A DNA stretch of 64,000 nucleotides, from positions 7,068,001 through 7,132,000 of the forward strand of contig NZ_CP009110.1 in assembly GCF_000739085.1 (NCBI RefSeq), given 5' to 3'. The DNA is from Amycolatopsis methanolica 239 (GTDB taxonomy: Bacteria; Actinomycetota; Actinomycetes; Mycobacteriales; Pseudonocardiaceae). Numbering within the stretch: position 1 is the first letter of the stretch; every line of letters starts with the position of its first letter. Positions 58,156 through 64,000 of this stretch are shown piece after piece. The notes below the pieces were generated by a model. It was not told the origin of the DNA and did no database searches. It worked only from the letters and a program-made list of their open reading frames with translations. The position numbers were made by a program, and so were the translations under genes.

Positions 58156-59991
58156 TCAAGCCTGCTCACGCAGGGTGCGGATGCGCCCGAGCAGGGTCTC
58201 GGCCCGATCACGGCCGTCACCGGTCTCCTTCAGCTTCCGGCTCACCGCGGCCAGCTTCTTCGCCCGCTCCTGCGCGCCCATTTTGATCGACTTGTCGACC
58301 TGCTTGAGTTCGGCCTCGATCGCGTCGATCCGGCGGGACAGCGCCTCGTCGAGCGCCAGCGACAGCTGCTGTTCGGCCTCGATGAGCTGCTCGGCGACCA
58401 GCTGGTCGAGGATCGAGCGCGCCTCCGCGATCGACTCGACCAGCCACTGCTTGAGGTGCTGCTTGTCCGCGGCGTGCCGCCGGGTGCGGGCCATCCACCA
58501 GCCGGCGCCGAGGCCGACGACGATCGTCGCGGGCAGCACCACCGGGTTGAGCAGGGCGACCCCGGCCAGCGGCAGCGCCGCGATCTTGCCCGCGCCGACG
58601 CCGCCGGAGATCCCCATGAAGATGAGCAGCTTGTCCTCGGGCGTGGACGGCTTGCGGTCCGGCGGGCGCAGCACGACCTGCGGGCCGCCCGCGCGGAGGA
58701 ACTGCGAGCGGATCACGTCCAGCTCCTCCGGCGCGAACAGCTCGGCCAGCGCGATCTCGGTGACCCGGTTCAGCCGCTGCGCCATCGTCGCCGACACGCG
58801 CTGGGAGATCATCTGCAGCGCGGCGTCCACCTGCTGCGGCAGCTGGGCCAGCTGGTCGCGCTTGGCGTTGTCGATCTGCGCACGGAAGTAGGACTGCGCG
58901 TCCCGGACCTGGCGGCTGGTCTCGTGGCCGAGGTCGACCCTGGCCCGCTGGATCTCGCCACGCAGCTTGAGCTGCCAGCCGCGGGTGGACGTCTTGCGCT
59001 GGGCCGCCAGCTCGTCGCGCCGCTCGCGCAGCCGCTCCGCCTCGGCCTCGCCGGAGGACAGGGCCCGCTGCTCGGCCAGCAGGCCGGCGTGCACCTCGCC
59101 GAGCGCGCTGGACAGGGCCCGCAGCGTGTTGGCCTCGCTGAGCATCGCCGACCGGCCGACGACGAGTTCCTGCAGCGCGGCCTGCAGTTCGATCACGCCG
59201 GAGCGTTCCCGCAGCATCACCGCGGCCTGCTCGTTCGGCGCCTTCGCGGCCATCTCGAACATCCGCGCCGACACCGGGTGGAACACCGCGTCGGCGAAGC
59301 GCGGCGCGTGCTCGGCCAGCAGCCGCCGGTCGGCCTCCAGCACCTCGCGCCAGCCGCGGAAGGCGTCCGTTTTGGACAGTGCGAACACCACGGTCTCCAC
59401 GCGGTCGCCGACGCGGCGCAGGAACTCCAGCTCACCGGCGGTGAACGGGGCCGAGGCGTCGACGACGAACAGCAGCGCCGTCGCGTTCGCCGCGGCCTCG
59501 GCGGCCAGTTCGCCGTGCATCGAATCGAGCCCGCCGACGCCGGGGGTGTCCACCAGCGACAGGCGTTCCAGGATCGGGACGGGGCCGGTGACCTCGACGT
59601 ACCGCGGCGGCAGCTGGCCGTCGGGGAGCTCGTGCGCGGCCGAGACCCAGCGGACCAGCTCGGGCAGCGGCACGGCGACCGGCGCGAGCTGACCGGGGTA
59701 GCAGGCCTGCGCGCCCCACTCCGGCGCGTGGTCGAAGACGAGGTAGCCGGCGGTGGCGACGTCGGCGTCCACCGGGGACAGGCCCGGGGTCGCCAGCAGC
59801 GCGTTGACCAGGGAACTCTTGCCGCGGTTGGTCTCGCCGACCACCACGACCTGCGGCTTCTTCGGCCGCGACCGGCGGACCTCCTCGACCCACGCCGCCG
59901 CCTTCGGGTCGTTCTCCCGCAGCAGCGTCAGCAGGGCTTCGCGGGCCTGCTTGACCTGGTTGGGCAGGGACGAGAGCGGCGGAGCGGTCAC
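58156..59991 (-). CDS. Dynamin-like GTPase, membrane-associated
   Basis: 611-residue bacterial dynamin-like protein. G1 GETNRGKSS is at 52-60, G3 DTPGVGG follows near 155, and G4 SKTD near 210. A long helical stalk (about 290-430) leads to two hydrophobic helices (about 455-505) and a C-terminal helical region. Actinobacterial dynamins (IniA/IniC, DynA/DynB) remodel membrane in cell division or in response to cell-wall drugs. GTG 59991 follows the GrpE-like gene after 9 nt. Confidence 0.88.
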   Translation of the reverse strand: MTAPPLSSLPNQVKQAREALLTLLRENDPKAAAWVEEVRRSRPKKPQVVVVGETNRGKSSLVNALLATPGLSPVDADVATAGYLVFDHAPEWGAQACYPGQLAPVAVPLPELVRWVSAAHELPDGQLPPRYVEVTGPVPILERLSLVDTPGVGGLDSMHGELAAEAAANATALLFVVDASAPFTAGELEFLRRVGDRVETVVFALSKTDAFRGWREVLEADRRLLAEHAPRFADAVFHPVSARMFEMAAKAPNEQAAVMLRERSGVIELQAALQELVVGRSAMLSEANTLRALSSALGEVHAGLLAEQRALSSGEAEAERLRERRDELAAQRKTSTRGWQLKLRGEIQRARVDLGHETSRQVRDAQSYFRAQIDNAKRDQLAQLPQQVDAALQMISQRVSATMAQRLNRVTEIALAELFAPEELDVIRSQFLRAGGPQVVLRPPDRKPSTPEDKLLIFMGISGGVGAGKIAALPLAGVALLNPVVLPATIVVGLGAGWWMARTRRHAADKQHLKQWLVESIAEARSILDQLVAEQLIEAEQQLSLALDEALSRRIDAIEAELKQVDKSIKMGAQERAKKLAAVSRKLKETGDGRDRAETLLGRIRTLREQA

Positions 59992-60000
59992 GACCGGACC

Positions 60001-60477
60001 TTAGCGCTTCGTGTAGACCGTCACGACGGGCGCGCGGAGCAGTCGGCCGCCGTCGGTGAACCCGACGACCTCGGTCTCGGCGACCACGCCGTCCAGCGCC
60101 GGGTCGTCGGTCTTGATCGCGCCGCCCGCCTCGTGCACTGACGGGTCGAACCGCTGCCCGTCCGGCCGCACCGCCTCCACCCCGACGCGGGCCAGCCCTT
60201 GTTCGAGGCGCTCGACCACGCCCCCGCTGCGCGCCCGGTCCAGGGCGTAGAGGCAGAGCTGGATCAGCTCCTGCCGGTCGGCCCGCGCCTGCTCCAGCGC
60301 TTCCGGGCCGGCGGCGGCCAGATCGGATAGACGGTTCACATCGGTGTTGGACGGGGGTTGCGCCGCTGTGGTTCCCTCGACTTCGTCGATGATCTTCGCC
60401 AGTTGCGCGCCGGGGATCTGCCCGGTCGGGGAGTCGTCCGCGGACCGGCGCCGGAACCAGGAAGCCACGCTCACCAC
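60001..60477 (-). CDS. Stand-alone GrpE-like protein
   Basis: 158-residue protein. A 70-residue N-terminal region is polar; a helical segment (DLAAAGPEALEQARADRQELIQLCLYALDRA) leads to a C-terminal GrpE-like beta domain: LEQGLARVGVEAVRPDGQRFDP, then HEAGG and GRLLRAPVVTVYTKR. GrpE exchanges nucleotides on Hsp70; no DnaK gene is present here. It is encoded between the two dynamin genes with gaps of 7 and 9 nt. Exact start among GTG 60477, 60474 and 60468 is unclear; the poly-G site best fits 60468. Confidence 0.8.
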   Translation of the reverse strand: MVSVASWFRRRSADDSPTGQIPGAQLAKIIDEVEGTTAAQPPSNTDVNRLSDLAAAGPEALEQARADRQELIQLCLYALDRARSGGVVERLEQGLARVGVEAVRPDGQRFDPSVHEAGGAIKTDDPALDGVVAETEVVGFTDGGRLLRAPVVTVYTKR

Positions 60478-60484
60478 CCCCCGT

Positions 60485-62023
60485 TCATCTCAGCTGCTGC
60501 CAGATGAGGAAGTACGCCCGGTGCACGACGTGCGCGACCCGGCTCTGCGCGGGCGTCGCGCCGAAGGACGCGAACGACCGCCACCACCCGGCGCGCTCCA
60601 GCGCGTGCGCGGCGAGCTCCGGCCGGGACGCGCCGGGCAGGCCCAGCTGCTCGTCGATGTCGGCGTTGCTGCCCACCCGCAGGACCTCTTCGGCCAGGTC
60701 CTCGGGCATGTCGACGGCGCCGGCCACGACCAGGGTGAGGGCCTCGAGCAGCCGGAGCTGGTGCGCCTCGGGCTTGGCGAGCAGCACCTCGATGGCGTCG
60801 TGCACGCGCTGCCGTTCGGCAGGGTCGCCGGAGGCGTGGGCCAGCGCGGTGACCGACGCCAGCGCGGCGGCGGCCTTGATCCCGTCCGCGCGGGCGGCGA
60901 AGACCGTGTTCAGCCGGGCGCGGACCGCGTCCAGACCGGAGGCGCTGAGCAGCAACCTGCGCAGGGCTCCCGCGGTGATCGTCTCGTCGGCGCGGATCGC
61001 GTCGATGGCGCGGCGGATGCCGTAGAGGTCGAGCTTCTCCAGCAGCCGCAGCCGGGTGCCTGCCGGGACCTCGCAGTCCCAGCTGGTGAAGATGTCGGCC
61101 GCCATCAGCATGGTCTCCAGCGTCGCGTCGTCCAGCGCGGCCAGCTGGCGCAGCGCGTCGGCGTCGGCGGAGGTGAAGTTGCCCGATTCGGCGGACTCGG
61201 CGATCAGCCCGATCACCGGCAGCACGTCGGCGACCCGCGGCTTGAGCAGCAGCCCCTGCTTCTCGGCGAGGATCGACGCGGCCCGCCACACGTCGCCGCC
61301 GGAACCCTCGACGGACTCCGGCGGGATGGTGTCGGCCTTGTTCAGCACAGCGATCGCGTTGACCGGGCCCGCCTCGCGGCTCGCGGTCGCGGCGGTGAAC
61401 GCGGCGAGCGCCTGCTGGTCGTCCGCGCGCACGCCCTGGGTCACGACGTAGAGGACGGCTTCCGCGCCGGCGACCGCGTTGCGGGAGGTCTCGTCCAGCT
61501 CGTCACCGCCGTCTTCGGCCTGGGCGGCGCCCAGCAGCTGCTCCGTGCGCGAGACCGACGCGGCGTCCAGCGAACCGAGGCCGGGGGTGTCGATCACGGT
61601 CATGTCCTGCAGGACCGCGCTGGTCAGGTACGCCTCGATGTGCGAGACCTTGCTGATGTCCACGCCCAGCTCGGCCGGGATCGACCCGTCCGGCGCGAAC
61701 GGGAGCACCTGCTTGTGCCCGCCGGTGAAGACCACTTCGATGCGGTCGACCGTGCCGTACTGGAAGCGGGTCACCAGGCGCGTGCACTCGCCGACGTCGG
61801 TCGGCGCGACCCGCCGCCCGATCAGCGCGTTGACCAGCGTCGACTTGCCGGACTTGATGCGCCCGGCGACCGCGACCTGCAGCGGCGCGCCGAGGCGTCG
61901 CAGCACCTCGGCGAACCCGGCGGCGGTGCGGGCGGAGACCTGCGGCTGCAGGCGGCGGCAGAGGTTGGCCACCGACATCGACAGGGGACCGGCCAGGCGG
62001 CCCTGATCCGTCGTCGCCGTCAC
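60485..62023 (-). CDS. Dynamin-like GTPase, second paralogue
   Basis: 512-residue dynamin-family GTPase. G1 GRIKSGKST is at 54-62; G3 DTPGLGSLD and G4 LNKADT follow. The C-terminal half is helical and lacks clear membrane helices, in contrast to the partner encoded downstream. GTG 62023 has GAGGGGG 4 nt upstream; ATG 62068 would add 15 residues. It is first in the dynamin-GrpE-dynamin operon. Paired heteromeric dynamins are known in bacteria. Confidence 0.87.
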   Translation of the reverse strand: MTATTDQGRLAGPLSMSVANLCRRLQPQVSARTAAGFAEVLRRLGAPLQVAVAGRIKSGKSTLVNALIGRRVAPTDVGECTRLVTRFQYGTVDRIEVVFTGGHKQVLPFAPDGSIPAELGVDISKVSHIEAYLTSAVLQDMTVIDTPGLGSLDAASVSRTEQLLGAAQAEDGGDELDETSRNAVAGAEAVLYVVTQGVRADDQQALAAFTAATASREAGPVNAIAVLNKADTIPPESVEGSGGDVWRAASILAEKQGLLLKPRVADVLPVIGLIAESAESGNFTSADADALRQLAALDDATLETMLMAADIFTSWDCEVPAGTRLRLLEKLDLYGIRRAIDAIRADETITAGALRRLLLSASGLDAVRARLNTVFAARADGIKAAAALASVTALAHASGDPAERQRVHDAIEVLLAKPEAHQLRLLEALTLVVAGAVDMPEDLAEEVLRVGSNADIDEQLGLPGASRPELAAHALERAGWWRSFASFGATPAQSRVAHVVHRAYFLIWQQLR

Positions 62024-62135
62024 GTCGCCCCCTCCCAGTGCCTGCGTTGTGCCCCCGAATCCTGCCATGAAGCTCGGCCCGAAGTCCCACGTGCGGTGAT
62101 ACCTCGGGATGACGCGGAGTGGGTTCCCGCCGACC

Positions 62136-62141
62136 TAGGGT
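62136..62141 (+). promoter_or_regulatory. -10 box of leaderless histidine-kinase gene
   Basis: TAGGGT ends 7 nt before GTG 62149. Confidence 0.5.
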
Positions 62142-62148
62142 GAACCGT

Positions 62149-63327
62149 GTGCGGCGACTGAGCTTGTGGATGCGGGCGCACCCGATGGTCGGGGACGTCC
62201 TGCTCGCGCTGTTGCTGCTGCTCGTGGACCTGCTGCTCCTGGTCGCGCGGGCCGCTCCCGGCGAGGGGCAGCGGTGGTACGCCGCGATCCCGCTGGACCT
62301 CGCGATGGTGGGGCCGGTGGCGTTCCGCCGGAAGTACCCGCTGGTCACGGCCTACGTGATCCTGCTGATGACGGTGCCGCACAGCGTGCTGGAGCTGGGC
62401 GTCGGCAGCGCGACGGCGAGCTGCGTGGCCCTGTACACGGTGGTCGTCTACGTCGGTCGGCGGCAGGCCGCGCTGTACCTGGCCGCGCAGGCCGTGATCA
62501 GCGTGCTGCAGATGTGGGCGTTCTGGTCGGCGCAGGGGTGGGCGCCGCTGCTGTTCATCGGGCTGATCTTCGCGTTGTGCTGGGTGCTCGGCGAGTTCGT
62601 CGGCGCGCGGCGGGCCTACCACGCGGAGGTGGAGGCGCGGCTGCACCTGCTGGAGACCGAACGCGACCAGGCCGGGCGGATCGCGGTGGCCGAGGAACGC
62701 GGGCGGATCGCGCGGGAGCTGCACGACGTGGTGGCCCACGCGGTGAGCGTGATCGTGGTGCAGGCCGACGGGGCGTCCTACGCGCTGCGGTCCAGCCCGG
62801 AGCTGGCCGAGCGGGCGGTGCGCACGATCTCCGAGACGGGCCGGCAGGCGCTGACCGAGCTGCGGCGGCTGCTGCAGGTGCTGCGCGACGAAGAGGTGGC
62901 CGGGGAGCCGCGCATCCCGCAGCCGACGGCGGAGTCGCTGGCGGACCTGGCGGAGCGGGTGCGGACCGCGGGGGTGCCGGTGGAGCTGTCGATCGAGGGG
63001 TCGCTCGCCGAGCTGCCTGCCGGGGTGTCGCTCGGCGTGTACCGGATCGTGCAGGAGTCGCTGACCAACACGCTCAAGCACGCCGGCCAGGGGGCCCGGG
63101 CGGAGGTGCGGGTGCGGCGGACCGAGAACCTGGTGGACGTGGAGATCGTGGACGACGGGGCCGGGAAGGCACGGGAGCTGGTGCCCGGGCCGGACCTGCC
63201 GGGAGGCAACGGGGTGATCGGGATGCGCGAACGGGCGCACCTGTTCGGCGGGATACTGCAGGTGGGGCCGCGGCCAGGGGGTGGCTGGCGGGTGCACGCG
63301 AGCTTCCCCGCGAGGCTCGACCCGTGA
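62149..63327 (+). CDS. Sensor histidine kinase (HisKA_3, NarL-type)
   Basis: 392-residue membrane kinase with about five to six N-terminal helices (15-160), a coiled coil (165-185), then HisKA_3 with the phospho-acceptor His192 in ARELHDVVAHAV, and a HATPase_c domain (VYRIVQESLTNTLKHA; DDGAGKA; GNGVIGMRERA). The membrane sensor without an extracellular domain resembles DesK-type sensors. The stop overlaps the regulator start (GTGA). The signal is unknown. Confidence 0.93.
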   Translation: MRRLSLWMRAHPMVGDVLLALLLLLVDLLLLVARAAPGEGQRWYAAIPLDLAMVGPVAFRRKYPLVTAYVILLMTVPHSVLELGVGSATASCVALYTVVVYVGRRQAALYLAAQAVISVLQMWAFWSAQGWAPLLFIGLIFALCWVLGEFVGARRAYHAEVEARLHLLETERDQAGRIAVAEERGRIARELHDVVAHAVSVIVVQADGASYALRSSPELAERAVRTISETGRQALTELRRLLQVLRDEEVAGEPRIPQPTAESLADLAERVRTAGVPVELSIEGSLAELPAGVSLGVYRIVQESLTNTLKHAGQGARAEVRVRRTENLVDVEIVDDGAGKARELVPGPDLPGGNGVIGMRERAHLFGGILQVGPRPGGGWRVHASFPARLDP

Positions 63328-63977
63328 TCCGCGTGGTGGTGGTCGACGACCAGGAGCTGATGCGGGTCGGGTTCCGCATGGTGCTGGGCGCGCAGGAGGA
63401 CATCGACCTGGTCGGCGAGGCCGGGAACGGCGCGGACGCGGTGTCGCTGGCCGGTTCGCTGCGGCCGGACGTCGTGTTGATGGACGTGCGGATGCCGGTG
63501 ATGGACGGCGTGGAGGCGACGAAGCGGATCGTCGAGGAAGGCACGTCGCGGGTGCTGGTGATGACGACGTTCGACCTGGACGAGTACGTGTACGCGGCGC
63601 TGCAGAACGGGGCCAGCGGGTTCCTGCTGAAGGACACGCCGCCGGACCACCTGGTGTCGGCGCTGCGGTCGGTGGCGTCCGGGGACGCCGTGGTGTCGCC
63701 GTCGGTGACGCGGCGGCTGCTGGACCGTTTCATGAGCGGCGGCGCCCCACCGCGCGACGAAGCCGAGCTGGACGTGCTGACCGAGCGGGAGCGCGAGGTG
63801 CTGGTGCTCATCGCGAAGGGCCTGTCCAATGTGGAGATAGCGGAAAAGCTGTTCCTCTCCGAGGCCACGGTCAAGACGCACGTGGGCCGGATCCTGGCGA
63901 AGCTCGGGCTGCGGGACCGCGTGCAGGCGGTGGTGCTGGCCTACGAGACGGGCCTGATCCGGCCTGGCTTGGCGTGA
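63324..63977 (+). CDS. NarL-family response regulator
   Basis: 217-residue regulator paired with the kinase. The receiver (1-120) has phospho-acceptor Asp54 in VVLMDVRMPVMDG and the acid pair VDDQE; the LuxR helix-turn-helix is LTEREREVLVLIAKGLSNVEIAEKLFLSEATVKTHVGRIL. Translation is coupled by a 4-nt overlap with the kinase gene. Target genes are not visible in the window. Confidence 0.95.
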   Translation: MIRVVVVDDQELMRVGFRMVLGAQEDIDLVGEAGNGADAVSLAGSLRPDVVLMDVRMPVMDGVEATKRIVEEGTSRVLVMTTFDLDEYVYAALQNGASGFLLKDTPPDHLVSALRSVASGDAVVSPSVTRRLLDRFMSGGAPPRDEAELDVLTEREREVLVLIAKGLSNVEIAEKLFLSEATVKTHVGRILAKLGLRDRVQAVVLAYETGLIRPGLA

Positions 63978-64000
63978 GCTGGAGCAGGCCCGGAGGTTCT

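Overview
The window looks like chromosomal DNA of a high-GC actinobacterium, most likely Pseudonocardiaceae (Amycolatopsis-like). The evidence is the very high GC content with G/C-ended codons, mycothiol synthase (MshD), GlnR, GTP-dependent PEP carboxykinase, an F420-type luciferase-like oxidoreductase, and many GTG starts. Many start codons sit only 6-8 nt after a TANNNT -10 box, the signature of leaderless transcripts. I saw no rRNA, tRNA, CRISPR array, insertion sequence or prophage. Assignments are by eye; no database search was run.

Layout. 1-6.3 kb: end of a class IV aminotransferase gene, PxpB/PxpC 5-oxoprolinase subunits, a nitrobindin-like protein, then a sulfur block (DUF1416, rhodanese CysA, DUF4395 protein) headed by a 27-codon Cys leader peptide, a membrane thioredoxin and a DUF2993 protein. 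6.3-15.3 kb: glnR, mshD, a PHO-box-controlled pstSCAB operon, a decayed quinone oxidoreductase, an EamA transporter, a small alarmone synthetase and phoU. 15.3-22.7 kb: a giant LCP protein with a repetitive cytoplasmic arm, a diguanylate cyclase, a broken flavin reductase, a secreted 5'-nucleotidase and a VanZ protein. The first 18 kb follow the order of M. tuberculosis Rv0812-Rv0822c as I remember it.

22.9-31.6 kb is accessory-like: a frameshifted methyltransferase, VOC protein, Mug glycosylase, LuxR-type regulator, FadE5-like dehydrogenase, YCII, ArsR-SRPBCC pair, GlsB, a secreted SH3-like protein, and broken LRR and DinB-type genes. 31.6-40.6 kb: VanW protein, GroES-like protein, an ABC-2-type permease divergent from its TetR regulator, a thioredoxin-NHL protein, hydrolases, a DUF574 methyltransferase and FxsA. 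40.6-45.5 kb: a lipid block (SCP2, TetR, MaoC, FabG4-like, FadA2-like) resembling Rv0238-Rv0243. 45.5-54.1 kb: DoxX, an AAA ATPase bracketed by two identical-framework TCTAG dyads, a 49-residue gene, a MarR-GNAT fusion, a monocarboxylate-type symporter operon, a secreted tripeptidyl-aminopeptidase-type hydrolase and an XRE regulator. 54.1-64 kb: a tandem repeat, a twice-frameshifted LLM oxidoreductase, PEP carboxykinase, an Asp-rich protein, two dynamin-like GTPases flanking a GrpE-like protein, and a NarL-type two-component system.

Themes: phosphate and nitrogen control (GlnR, Pst, PhoU), thiol/sulfur metabolism, envelope and lipid metabolism, and membrane remodelling. Seven genes carry apparent indels, so either pseudogene formation is active or the sequence has local errors.
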